NCBI GenBank assembly: GCA_003482455.1
Contig: DMYW01000007.1
Span: 3,204-57,739 of the forward strand
Origin: Rheinheimera sp.
GTDB taxonomy: Bacteria; Pseudomonadota; Gammaproteobacteria; Enterobacterales; Alteromonadaceae
DNA: 54,536 nt
Direction of reading: 5' to 3'
Within the stretch, counting starts at the first letter, position 1. Every line of letters starts with the position of its first letter. The notes below the pieces were generated by a model. It was not told where the DNA came from, ran no database searches, and worked only from the letters and a program-made list of their open reading frames with translations. Made by a program: the position numbers and the translations under genes. Positions 1-8,387 of this stretch are shown here, in pieces.

Positions 1-115
1 GCAAATAAATTGCCGGGTATTTTTGCAGCGGCGCCGTGCCGCGCAAGGTAAAACCGCAGCCGCTGAGCACGAGGCTCAGCAGCACACTGGTCCACAGCAA
101 AGATAGGCGGCGCAT
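1..115 (-). CDS. lptE: LPS-assembly lipoprotein LptE, N-terminal part (cut by window edge)
   Basis: Only the first 38 codons are inside the window; the gene runs off the left edge. LptE is the outer-membrane lipoprotein that plugs the LptD barrel and helps insert lipopolysaccharide. The visible part has a basic start, a hydrophobic stretch and a lipobox (LSGC) with the acceptor cysteine at residue 20, followed by GFTLRG, a hallmark just after the cysteine in LptE. The ATG overlaps the leuS stop by one base (TAATG), so it is almost certainly translated from the leuS mRNA. The leuS-lptE order is the same as in E. coli (leuS-rlpB). Confidence 0.9.
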   Translation of the reverse strand, partial: MRRLSLLWTSVLLSLVLSGCGFTLRGTAPLQKYPAIYL

Positions 116-2724
116 TAGCCGACCACCAAGCTCAGCAATTTGCCTGGCACGTACACGACTTTTTTCAGCTCTACGCCTTCTAAGTATTTTTGTACGTTGG
201 CATCGGCTTTCGCCAGCGCAAACACGTCGTCTTGCGTGGCATCAATCGCCACTGTGACTTTACTACGCACTTTGCCGTTGACTTGCACCACCACCAGTTT
301 TTCGTCTTCCACCAACGCTGAGGTATCCACAGTCGGCCAGCCAGCAGCTTCGAGTTCAGTGCTGTGGCCTAACACTTTCCACAAGAACTGCGACAAGTGT
401 GGCGTGATTGGGTTTAACAGTTTCAACAAGGCTTCAATCGCTTCGCCCAGCACAGCGCGGTCTTGCGCAGTGTCGGTCGAGGCTTTTTGCAGCTTGTTCA
501 TCAATTCCATGATGGCGGCCACGGCGGTGTTAAAGGTGTAACGACGGCCGACATCGTCAGAAACTTTGGCGATGGTTTTGTGCAATTCACGACGCAGCGC
601 TTTTTGATCGGCGTTCAGCGCATTCAGATCAAGCGCTGGAGCTGCACCATGCGCAGCGAACTCGCTGACCAAGGTCCAGACACGGCGTAAGAAACGCAAC
701 GCGCCTTCGACGGCTGAATCTTGCCATTCCAGCGTTTGTTCTGGTGGCGACATAAACATCATAAACAGACGCACTGTGTCAGCGCCGTATTGGTCGATAA
801 CAGTTTGTGGGTCGATGCCGTTGTTTTTCGACTTCGACATTTTGGTCATGCCGCCGGACTGCACCGGTTGGCCGTCAGTGGTTAGGGTCGCACCTGTGAT
901 ACGACCTTTGTCGTCGCGCTCCACCGCAACGTCTTGTGGCGAGAACCATTGTTTACCGCCACCTTCGCTGTCGCGGTAGAAGGTTTCTGCCAACACCATG
1001 CCTTGGCACAACAAACGTTTGAACGGCTCGTCAGATTTCACTAAACCCACGTCACGCAATAACTTGTGGAAGAAACGTGAGTACAACAAGTGCAAAATGG
1101 CGTGTTCGATCCCACCGATGTACTGGTCAACCGGCAGCCAGTAGTTGGCTTTTTCCGGGTCTAACATCATGTCAGTGCTGTCTGGGCAGCAATAACGGGC
1201 GTAGTACCAGCTCGATTCCATAAAGGTGTCGAAGGTGTCGGTTTCGTGTAGCGCGGCTTGGCCGTTGTAGGTGGTTTTTGCCCACTCGAGGTCGGCTTTG
1301 ATTGGCGATTTCACGCCGTCCATCACCACGTCTTCAGGCAAACGCACAGGCAGTTGGTCTGCTGGAACTGGCACTTGACTGCCATCTTCCAGCGTTAACA
1401 TTGGAATTGGCGCGCCCCAGTAGCGCTGACGTGATACACCCCAATCGCGCAAGCGATAGTTCACTTTGATTTGGCCAACACCTTTGGCTTCCAGTTTAGC
1501 GGCGATAGCTTTGAACGCCGCTTGGAAGTCTAAGCCGTCAAATTCGCCAGAATTGACTAACACACCTTTGTCAGTAAAGGCGGCTTTGGTTAAATCGACC
1601 ACGGCGTCAGAACCGGCGGCAGGTTGCACCACTTGTTTGATTTTCAAGCCATATTTGCTGGCAAATTCAAAGTCACGTTGGTCGTGACCTGGTACGGCCA
1701 TCACAGCGCCTGAACCGTAGTCCATCAACACGAAGTTGGCGACGTAAATAGGCACTTGCTCGCCAGTCAGTGGGTGCACAGCGAAGAAACCAGTTGGGTG
1801 ACCTTTTTTCTCCATGGTCGCCATATCGGCTTCAGCTACTTTGTTGCCTTTACAATCTTCAATAAAGGCAGCCAAGGTGCTGTCGGTTTTGGCGGCTTGT
1901 TGTGCCAGCGGATGCTGCGGCGCAATCGCCACGTACGTCACACCAAACAGCGTGTCTGGGCGCGTGGTGTAAATGGTGAAGTTGTAGCTTGAACCTGCCA
2001 CGTCAAACTTGATCTCTAAGCCTTCTGAGCGGCCGATCCAGTTGCGTTGCATGGTTTTGACTTGTTCTGGCCATTCGTCCAGTTGGTCTAAGTCGTTTAA
2101 CAGCTCTTCGGCGTAGTCGGTGATTTTGATAAACCACTGGGCTAATTCGCGTTGTTCAACCAAGGCACCTGAACGCCAACCGCGGCCGTCGATCACTTGC
2201 TCGTTGGCCAATACACATTGATCAACAGGGTCCCAGTTCACCGTTGCCATTTTTTTGTAGACCAAGCCTTTTTCAAACAGCTTGGTGAAGAACCATTGTT
2301 CCCATTTGTAATATTCAGGGCGACAGGTGGCGATTTCGCGGTCCCAGTCATAACCAAAACCTAAGCTTTTCAGCTGGTTTTTCATGTAGTCGATGTTGGC
2401 GTAAGTCCACTTGGCTGGGGCTGTTTTGTTGGCAATCGCAGCGTTTTCTGCCGGTAAACCGAAGGCATCCCAACCCATAGGTTGCAACACGTTTTTGCCT
2501 TGCATACGCTGAAAACGGCTGATCACATCACCAATGGTGTAGTTACGCACGTGGCCCATATGCAGACGACCACTTGGATATGGGAACATTGACAAGCAGT
2601 AGTATTTTTCTTTGCCCGGCTCTTCTTTCACTTTGAAGGCGTTGGTCGCTTGCCAGTGTTGTTGTAACTGAGTTTCAATCTGACGTGGTTCGTACGCTGG
2701 GATTGGCTGTTGCGGTTGTTGCAT
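115..2724 (-). CDS. leuS: Leucyl-tRNA synthetase
   Basis: Cytoplasmic class I synthetase charging tRNA-Leu. With the chosen start it has 869 residues (E. coli 860) and aligns along its whole length. The HIGH-type motif reads PYPSGRLHMGH near residue 45, the editing domain (TTRPDT) is present, and the KMSKS loop is intact (KMSKSKNNG) around residue 635. The reading frame is open further upstream, but conservation begins only at the residues shortly after this ATG. The two ATGs at 2730 and 2724 both follow a GGAA; 2724 has the better spacing (9 nt against 3 nt). The stop overlaps the lptE start. A hairpin with a U-rich tail lies just upstream (2742-2768) and may control read-through into the gene. 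Confidence 0.96.
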   Translation of the reverse strand: MQQPQQPIPAYEPRQIETQLQQHWQATNAFKVKEEPGKEKYYCLSMFPYPSGRLHMGHVRNYTIGDVISRFQRMQGKNVLQPMGWDAFGLPAENAAIANKTAPAKWTYANIDYMKNQLKSLGFGYDWDREIATCRPEYYKWEQWFFTKLFEKGLVYKKMATVNWDPVDQCVLANEQVIDGRGWRSGALVEQRELAQWFIKITDYAEELLNDLDQLDEWPEQVKTMQRNWIGRSEGLEIKFDVAGSSYNFTIYTTRPDTLFGVTYVAIAPQHPLAQQAAKTDSTLAAFIEDCKGNKVAEADMATMEKKGHPTGFFAVHPLTGEQVPIYVANFVLMDYGSGAVMAVPGHDQRDFEFASKYGLKIKQVVQPAAGSDAVVDLTKAAFTDKGVLVNSGEFDGLDFQAAFKAIAAKLEAKGVGQIKVNYRLRDWGVSRQRYWGAPIPMLTLEDGSQVPVPADQLPVRLPEDVVMDGVKSPIKADLEWAKTTYNGQAALHETDTFDTFMESSWYYARYCCPDSTDMMLDPEKANYWLPVDQYIGGIEHAILHLLYSRFFHKLLRDVGLVKSDEPFKRLLCQGMVLAETFYRDSEGGGKQWFSPQDVAVERDDKGRITGATLTTDGQPVQSGGMTKMSKSKNNGIDPQTVIDQYGADTVRLFMMFMSPPEQTLEWQDSAVEGALRFLRRVWTLVSEFAAHGAAPALDLNALNADQKALRRELHKTIAKVSDDVGRRYTFNTAVAAIMELMNKLQKASTDTAQDRAVLGEAIEALLKLLNPITPHLSQFLWKVLGHSTELEAAGWPTVDTSALVEDEKLVVVQVNGKVRSKVTVAIDATQDDVFALAKADANVQKYLEGVELKKVVYVPGKLLSLVVG

Positions 2725-2741
2725 TGACATGGATTCCACAG

Positions 2742-2768
2742 AAAAAAATAAACTGCCGCAGCTGCGGC
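2742..2768 (-). promoter_or_regulatory. Terminator-like hairpin in leuS leader
   Basis: Read on the minus strand, a perfect GC-rich palindrome (GCCGCAGCTGCGGC, a 5-bp stem with an AGCT loop) is followed by AGTTTATTTTTTT and then, within about 18 nt, the leuS start codon. This is the shape of an intrinsic terminator placed between promoter and gene, as in attenuators. A weak promoter candidate (TTGCCA at 2809-2804, TATGCT at 2788-2783, 15-bp spacer) lies just upstream. The stem is short, so activity is uncertain, and no leucine-rich leader peptide is visible. Confidence 0.4.
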
Positions 2769-3007
2769 GGAAAAATACCGCTAGCATACCGCATGCGAGG
2801 GAGTGGCAACAACCTTGTTGTCAGAGTCAATTCCAGCCTTTTTCGCGGTGTAGCCCTTGTTTATCAACCCGCATGAGCGTTTATACCGCCTAACTTTTGC
2901 AGGATAGGCAAACGATGGCGAAAAATTCAGCGAATGGTGTGGTATCAAACTGATTGGCCGGTATCAGCTGGCAAAGCGACCTATACTGCAAAAAAACGGA
3001 GGTGCTT

Positions 3008-3460
3008 ATGTCTGAACCTATTCGTCGTTATGAACAATGGCTAGAGCAGCTAGACGTCAAACTGCAAAAGCTCAGTGATAAACCGTTGGAAAGTATGGCG
3101 GAATTGCTGGATGTTGTTGCTGACTACATGCAAGCAACGGTCGATTTAACAGCTTACGAAAGTCGACTTTTTGTCGAAACCTTTTTTCGTCAACAACAAG
3201 ACCAACAATTGCCTTCGTTATGGCCTGAGCAGCTGTGGCAGCAGCTGTCGACGATCACCGATAAAACCCAAGTCGAGTGGCAAGAGCTCCCCATCGATCT
3301 GCAGCATCAAGGGCATTATTTAGAAGGGGAAGTGGTTGGCATGGGGCAGTACCACTGCGAGCGCTGTGGCGCTGTACAAACACATTTTCACCCAGCGCCG
3401 CTGCTTAGTTGTACTGAATGCCAGCATGTGCGATTTATTCGACAAGGTCTGCCGGTGTAA
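3008..3460 (+). CDS. ybeL: YbeL-like zinc-ribbon protein (DUF1451)
   Basis: A 150-residue cytoplasmic protein of unknown function. The N-terminal half is helical and acidic. The C-terminal half carries the family signature (DKTQVEWQEL, then GEVVGMG) and a C4 zinc ribbon: CERC at about residues 118-121 and CTEC about 20 residues later. The start is set by a GGAGG five bases before the ATG at 3008; the frame is open further upstream but lacks a ribosome site. E. coli has the homologue ybeL in the same divergent position next to leuS, which supports the assignment. No enzymatic role is known for the family. Confidence 0.85.
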   Translation: MSEPIRRYEQWLEQLDVKLQKLSDKPLESMAELLDVVADYMQATVDLTAYESRLFVETFFRQQQDQQLPSLWPEQLWQQLSTITDKTQVEWQELPIDLQHQGHYLEGEVVGMGQYHCERCGAVQTHFHPAPLLSCTECQHVRFIRQGLPV

Positions 3461-3535
3461 CAAGTCACCAGCGAGCTGGGAAGGGCGCGCAGTCTTTGTT
3501 AAGATGGCCACAGCTTTTGTCGAGGAATCATAGGC

Positions 3536-5956
3536 ATGACGTCACCACAAGTCAGTAAAGTTACTGACGCTACTATCCGCTCGCATGCATTATCTGCCGA
3601 GCAATTAGGCCCAACTCTGGATCCCACCGTGCTGCAGGCAGCACTTGATATCGAAGGCCACAGCAGCACTTTCATCGGCCAAAATCGCGCTAAAGCGGCC
3701 CTCAATTTTGCGGTTGGCATGGATATGCCAGGCTACAACCTGTATGTGATGGGGGAACAGGCGTTAGGTCGTTTCACTTTGGTACAAGATATTTTGCAAC
3801 AAGCGGCTAGCGAAAAAGCCACACCGGATGATTGGTGCTATTTAAACAATTTTGAAGACGAACGCACCCCACAAACCTTGCGGCTATTGCCTGGCGAAGG
3901 CCGTGTCTTAGTGAAAAAAATTGAAGCCTTGATCGACGAATTGCTGGATACCTTTCCGGCCGCGTTTGACAACCCAGGTTATCAGCGCAAGAAAAAAGCC
4001 ATCGCTGGCGCCTTTGATGACAAATACGAAGCGGCTATTTCGATGGTCGAACGCATCGCGCTAGAAAAACAAGTGGTGTTGTACGAAGACAATGGCAACG
4101 TCAGTTTTAGCCCAGTCATTGACGACAAACCGCTCGATGACGCTGAATTTGCCAAGTTACCCGAAGAACGGCGGCAGTATTTTTATGGCCTAGTCGAGGA
4201 GCTGGAAACTATCCTCAACGAGCAGTTGTTGGAACTGCCGCAGTGGAAGCGTGAAATGTCCGAGCAACTGCGGGCACTGCGTCGCGACACCATAGAACAA
4301 GCCATCAAACCCTTGTTAAAGCAACTTGAACACGATTACGCCGATGAGTTAGGCGTGCTGCGTTATTTGCGCGAAATGCGTCCTGAGTTGGTCAAGGCCA
4401 CGCTAGAATTGCTGCCGGAAGAATTGGACACCGACAAAGCCGAAGAAATGGATCTGCGCAGTATCTTCATTGGCGATTTTGTGCCAAACGTCTTGGTGCA
4501 TCACGAATTAATGTCGGGTGCGCCGATTGTGTTTGAACCCAATCCAAGTTACGGCAACTTGTTTGGCCGCGTCGAATATTCGTCAGCGCAAGGCGCATTG
4601 TATACCAACTATCGAATGATCCGTGCGGGTGCTTTGCACAAAGCCAATGGCGGTTATTTGATCCTCGACGCTGACCGCCTGCTGGCACAGCCACAAGTGT
4701 GGGATAGCCTGAAACTGGCGCTCAAAACCGGCGAAATCGTCATTGATACGCTCAGTGACCATGCGGTCAGCAACGCGACTATTATCACGCCGAAAGCTAT
4801 TCCGCTAAACGTCAAAATCGTCTTGCTTGGTTCGCGAGATTTGTATTACTTAGTGCAAGAAGTTGATGACGAATTCAACGAGCTATTCCGTGTATTGGCC
4901 GACTTTGAAAGTTACTTGCCATTGGATGTAGCGACCATGCGTGACATGAGTTTGCAGATCCAAGACCAAATTCAGCAGCAAGGTTTGTCGGGGTTGGATC
5001 TGGATGGCTTGAAACGCTTATTGCAATTTAGTTTCCGCGATGCCGAACATCAACGTAAGTTGTCGGCGCGTTTTGCCGACGTGCTCGAATTGGTGCGCGA
5101 AGCTTGTTATTACGCTTTGCAGCAAGACGACGACACCTTGACCGCGGCGCATGTGCAGCAGGCCTTAGATGGCAAACAATATCGCACGGGCCGCATCAGT
5201 GAAGCCTTCTTGGAGGATATTCAAGAAGGGCAGATCCTCATTGATACCGACGGCTGGGCTGTTGGCAAAATCAACGGTCTGACCGTGTTAGAGATTGGTG
5301 ATACCGCGTTTGGCACGCCGGCGCGGATCAGCGCAACTGTCTATCCTGGTTCGAATGGTGTTATCGATATCGAGCGCGAAGTCGAACTTGGTAAAGCCAT
5401 TCACTCCAAAGGCGTGTTGTTATTGACCGGGTATTTGGGCGCTAAATATGCGCAGGATTTCCCGCTGACGCTGTCGGCCAACATTGCTATGGAGCAATCA
5501 TACGGCCAAATTGATGGCGACAGTGCCTCGCTGGCCGAAGTCTTAGCGCTGATCTCTGCTATCACCGGCATGCCACTGCGTCAGGATTTAGCGATCACCG
5601 GTTCGATTAACCAGCATGGCCAAGTGCAAGCCATTGGTGGCGTGAACGAAAAAATCGAAGGCTTTTTCAAACTCTGTCAATCACGTGGTTTAACCGGTGC
5701 GCAAGGGGTGGTTATTCCTTGCAGTAATCAGTTAAATCTGGTGCTTGGCGATGACGTGGTTCAAGCCGTGGCGGCAGGACAGTTCCATATTTATACGGTG
5801 CGTACCGTCGACCAAGCATTGGAGTTACTGACAGGGCTGATTGCCGGAGAGCGCAATGCCAAGGGCCAGTATCCGAAAAAGACTTTAAACGCCTTAACCC
5901 GACAACAACTACAGCATTTAGCCGAGCTAGTGAATGGCTCTGCCGAGGACGAATAA
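3536..5956 (+). CDS. Lon-like ATP-dependent protease (AAA_32 / Lon_C type)
   Basis: An 806-residue protein of the LonB/YcbZ-like group: an N-terminal AAA-type module with a long helical insertion and a C-terminal Lon peptidase domain. The catalytic dyad is visible as Ser663 (in GDSAS) and Lys706 (in GGVNEKIEG). A Walker B-like stretch (GGYLILDADRLL) lies around residues 364-375. The P-loop region reads GEQALGRF (73-80), which lacks the second glycine, the lysine and the Ser/Thr of a classical Walker A. It is longer than E. coli YcbZ (586 residues), as is usual for the 800-residue marine gammaproteobacterial members. The next gene starts one base after the stop, so the two are probably translated together. 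Substrates are unknown. Confidence 0.88.
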   Translation: MTSPQVSKVTDATIRSHALSAEQLGPTLDPTVLQAALDIEGHSSTFIGQNRAKAALNFAVGMDMPGYNLYVMGEQALGRFTLVQDILQQAASEKATPDDWCYLNNFEDERTPQTLRLLPGEGRVLVKKIEALIDELLDTFPAAFDNPGYQRKKKAIAGAFDDKYEAAISMVERIALEKQVVLYEDNGNVSFSPVIDDKPLDDAEFAKLPEERRQYFYGLVEELETILNEQLLELPQWKREMSEQLRALRRDTIEQAIKPLLKQLEHDYADELGVLRYLREMRPELVKATLELLPEELDTDKAEEMDLRSIFIGDFVPNVLVHHELMSGAPIVFEPNPSYGNLFGRVEYSSAQGALYTNYRMIRAGALHKANGGYLILDADRLLAQPQVWDSLKLALKTGEIVIDTLSDHAVSNATIITPKAIPLNVKIVLLGSRDLYYLVQEVDDEFNELFRVLADFESYLPLDVATMRDMSLQIQDQIQQQGLSGLDLDGLKRLLQFSFRDAEHQRKLSARFADVLELVREACYYALQQDDDTLTAAHVQQALDGKQYRTGRISEAFLEDIQEGQILIDTDGWAVGKINGLTVLEIGDTAFGTPARISATVYPGSNGVIDIEREVELGKAIHSKGVLLLTGYLGAKYAQDFPLTLSANIAMEQSYGQIDGDSASLAEVLALISAITGMPLRQDLAITGSINQHGQVQAIGGVNEKIEGFFKLCQSRGLTGAQGVVIPCSNQLNLVLGDDVVQAVAAGQFHIYTVRTVDQALELLTGLIAGERNAKGQYPKKTLNALTRQQLQHLAELVNGSAEDE

Positions 5957-5957
5957 C

Positions 5958-6596
5958 ATGAAACAAGCCTTATTAGCCTTGCTGTTGCTGGCGACAGCAG
6001 GCTGCAGCAGTGCCTATTATGCAGCGATGGAAAAAGTTGGCTTTGAAAAGCGCGATATTTTGGAAAGTCGAGTCGAAGATGCGCGGGATGCGCAGCTCAA
6101 ATCACAGCAAGAGTTTAAAGATGCGCTGACACAGCTTAGCCAAATGATTGGTTTTCATGGCGGCGACTTGCAAGCCAAATACGAGGCGTTAAGTGCGCAG
6201 TATGACGAAAGCAAAGCGGCCGCCGATGAAGTCTCGGCACGGATCAATAAAGTCGAAACGGTCGCGTTTGACTTGTTTGCCGAGTGGGAAGACGAGCTCA
6301 AGCAATATCAAAACGCCCAACTACGCGCCGATAGCCGCCAAAAACTGATTGCCACCAAACGTCAGTTTGACGCTTTGGTGCGAACTATGCGCAAAGCGGA
6401 ACGCAAAATGCCGCCCGTACTGCGCGCCTTGCACGATAACGTGTTGTACCTCAAGCACAACCTAAATGCCAAAGCGATTGGTGCATTAACAGGGGAGTTT
6501 AATGGCTTGCAAAGCGATATCAACAATCTGGTACGTGATATGGATCAAGCCATTGCTGAATCGAACCAATTCATTCAAAGTATCAAGCAGAACTAA
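5958..6596 (+). CDS. DUF2959 family lipoprotein
   Basis: A 212-residue protein with a lipoprotein signal peptide: a leucine-rich core and a lipobox ending in TAGC, with cysteine at residue 19. The rest is almost entirely predicted helix, rich in Lys, Glu, Gln and Ala with heptad-like spacing, so a periplasmic coiled-coil lipoprotein is likely. It matches the DUF2959 family by its conserved start (YYAAMEKVGFEKRDIL). The ATG at 5958 is one base after the protease stop, and a GAGGA inside the protease gene can serve as its ribosome site; the frame is open slightly upstream, but the signal peptide fixes this start. The function is not known. Coupling to a Lon-like protease suggests an envelope or quality-control role, but that is inference. 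Confidence 0.8.
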   Translation: MKQALLALLLLATAGCSSAYYAAMEKVGFEKRDILESRVEDARDAQLKSQQEFKDALTQLSQMIGFHGGDLQAKYEALSAQYDESKAAADEVSARINKVETVAFDLFAEWEDELKQYQNAQLRADSRQKLIATKRQFDALVRTMRKAERKMPPVLRALHDNVLYLKHNLNAKAIGALTGEFNGLQSDINNLVRDMDQAIAESNQFIQSIKQN

Positions 6597-6621
6597 TTGA
6601 TTGTGATAGAGAAATGCCGTC

Positions 6622-6936
6622 ATGACTGACATTGTTATCCTATACCGACTGGAGCCGGGCTGTTTGGGCCCGGAAGGTGCTGGTTATATTGTCGAATTTT
6701 GTCAGTTTGCGGCGCCTCTGATAGCTAGCCAATCGCCTGCGTTTATGCGCTGGCAACTGGAACCTCGGTTTGATAAGAAATTACCTGAGTGGCAAGTGTT
6801 GTTTCATGGTAAGCCACTTAATGACGCGCAAGCTGCTCGCTTATTAACTCACTTTGACACTGACATTGACGTGTTGATTGAGCAATTGAACGAGCATCTG
6901 ACCTTGATGATCGACCAGTATTTTGGCCGTTGGTAA
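6622..6936 (+). CDS. Conserved-looking hypothetical protein, 104 residues
   Basis: A small soluble protein I do not recognise. It has no signal peptide and no membrane segment; it is slightly acidic and contains WQVLFHGKPL and a C-terminal amphipathic helix ending in YFGRW. It begins 25 bases after the DUF2959 gene on the same strand, so it probably belongs to the same transcript. The ribosome site is weak (GAGAAA about 10 bases upstream). Its codon use resembles its neighbours and no better frame exists on either strand, which supports it being real. Confidence 0.6.
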   Translation: MTDIVILYRLEPGCLGPEGAGYIVEFCQFAAPLIASQSPAFMRWQLEPRFDKKLPEWQVLFHGKPLNDAQAARLLTHFDTDIDVLIEQLNEHLTLMIDQYFGRW

Positions 6937-7079
6937 CAGGTGAGCTACAAGCCTTGCGACTAACGGCGACATCTTTGCGCCAGCGCAAATTTCCACGGCA
7001 CACAAGCATGATGCACTGTGATAGATTGAACAAGAAGCTGTGGTTTGACCACTAGAAGAACAACACTTAAGGAGCAAAC

Positions 7080-7610
7080 ATGAGTCAGGCAAAATTTAAT
7101 AAAGCCACCATTGCCATTCATTGGCTGGTGTTGCTGTTGATGATAGTGACCTATTGTACGATGGAATTTCGCGGTGTATTTGAGCGTGGCAGCGACGCCC
7201 GTGAAACGATGAAAAGTGTGCATTACCTATTTGGTCTGACGATTTTCTTTTTAACTTTTTTACGCGTGGCCATCCGCTTTCGTTTTCCGTATCCAGCCAT
7301 TGAACCAACGCCGCCGCTGTGGCAACACAAGCTGGCAGCGCTGACCCATTTAGTGATTTACGTATGGCTGTTGGCATTGCCGCTGATTGGCTGGTTAATT
7401 TTATCGGCAGAAGGCAAGCCAATCCCATTCTGGGGTATGGAATTACCTGCTTTGATCGCCGAAAACCACGACACGGCTGAAGCACTGGAAGAGATCCATG
7501 AATTGGTTGCCAAATTTGGTTATGCCTTGTTAGGTTTCCATGCGATTGCGGCGATTTATCATCACCATATTGTCAAAGACAACACCTTGTTGCGGATGAA
7601 ACTGAAATAA
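7080..7610 (+). CDS. Cytochrome b561 (CybB family)
   Basis: A 176-residue inner-membrane dihaem cytochrome with four predicted helices. The histidines expected to bind the two haems are present: His14 (AIHW), His48 (SVHYLFG), His140 and His154 (GFHAIAAIYHHH), at the spacing of E. coli CybB. Family members pass electrons from ubiquinol to acceptors such as superoxide. A clear AAGGAG lies seven bases before the ATG. It stands alone, 143 bp after the preceding gene, and is followed by a bidirectional terminator. Which electron partner it uses cannot be told from the sequence. Confidence 0.9.
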   Translation: MSQAKFNKATIAIHWLVLLLMIVTYCTMEFRGVFERGSDARETMKSVHYLFGLTIFFLTFLRVAIRFRFPYPAIEPTPPLWQHKLAALTHLVIYVWLLALPLIGWLILSAEGKPIPFWGMELPALIAENHDTAEALEEIHELVAKFGYALLGFHAIAAIYHHHIVKDNTLLRMKLK

Positions 7611-7626
7611 GCTGTTGTTAGCAAAT

Positions 7627-7656
7627 AAAAAACCGGCGTTATGCCGGTTTTTTATT
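7627..7656. terminator. Bidirectional intrinsic terminator
   Basis: An AAACCGGC/GCCGGTTT stem with a GTTAT loop, flanked by an A-run on the left and a T-run on the right. It lies between the convergent cytochrome b561 and glycine-zipper genes and can serve both. Confidence 0.85.
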
Positions 7657-7672
7657 ATTTGAAACGCCGTGT

Positions 7673-8209
7673 TTACGATGCAGGTGTGGTCGTTAATTCG
7701 TTGCCGTTCCAATACAAAGTTCCAGTTGGTGCTTTGGCTTGTTGGGTGGTTAACAACTTACCTTCGTGCATAAAACGGACTTCATAACCAGTCACTTTTT
7801 CCTTCTGCCGCGCAATTGGCTGACAAACGTTTTCTTGGATTTGTTCTACATCCTGTTGTTGCATTTGCTGTTGGGTCTTTTTACCGCCATAACCGCCGGC
7901 TACGGCACCTGCGATGGTGGCGAGTTTTTTGCCGTCACCGCCACCAATTTGACTGCCGAGCACTCCGCCTACGACAGCGCCAATAGCAGTACCGGCAATT
8001 TGTTGTTCATCCTTCACAGCTTTTTGTCGGGTTTTGGTCACGGTTTTGCATTGTTGCTCTGTGACTTCATAATGCTCGACAATCGGCTTGCTACTAATAA
8101 TTTGGATAGGTTCTGGGGTACTTGGTTTCAGTTGGTAATTCGCCACTGCGCCTAAAGCGGTGACAAACGTTGCGCCGAGCAAGGCGCCGACTAACATGGT
8201 TTTGCTCAT
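7673..8209 (-). CDS. Glycine-zipper 2TM domain protein
   Basis: A 178-residue envelope protein. Residues 5-25 form an N-terminal hydrophobic anchor or signal (LVGALLGATFVTALGAVANY). A glycine zipper follows at about residues 72-105 (IGAVVGGVLGSQIGGG...AGAVAGGYGG), the motif of the Rick_17kDa/SlyB-type outer-membrane family. The C-terminal part contains two conserved-looking cysteines and a Gln-rich linker. The ATG at 8209 has a GGAG seven bases upstream; an in-frame TTG slightly upstream overlaps that site and is less likely. No lipobox is visible, so it is probably anchored by its N-terminal helix. The family is linked to envelope stress, but the exact role is unknown. Confidence 0.8.
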   Translation of the reverse strand: MSKTMLVGALLGATFVTALGAVANYQLKPSTPEPIQIISSKPIVEHYEVTEQQCKTVTKTRQKAVKDEQQIAGTAIGAVVGGVLGSQIGGGDGKKLATIAGAVAGGYGGKKTQQQMQQQDVEQIQENVCQPIARQKEKVTGYEVRFMHEGKLLTTQQAKAPTGTLYWNGNELTTTPAS

Positions 8210-8346
8210 AAAGGTCTCCAAAGTCCGACTGACTTGGCTTCGACTTTAGGCGGGGTTACCTGTACCAAAACTGAATCCGCCAGTCATTTTCGATAGTTTT
8301 GTAATTGCTTGTAATTAGATGTATTTGACTTAAGTTTTTGAATTAA

Positions 8347-8376
8347 ATAAAAAAGCCCGCATCGCGGGCTTTTTTT
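8347..8376 (-). terminator. Intrinsic terminator after lnt
   Basis: An AGCCCGC/GCGGGCT stem with a 3-base loop, with A-runs and T-runs on both sides, 12 bases beyond the lnt stop codon. It closes the ybeZ-ybeY-corC-lnt operon. Confidence 0.85.
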
Positions 8377-8387
8377 GTTAGATAAAA

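Noticed and set aside
2725..2787. Upstream extension of leuS by 21 codons
   Set aside because: The frame is open, but the sequence is the terminator-like hairpin region and is not conserved in LeuRS.
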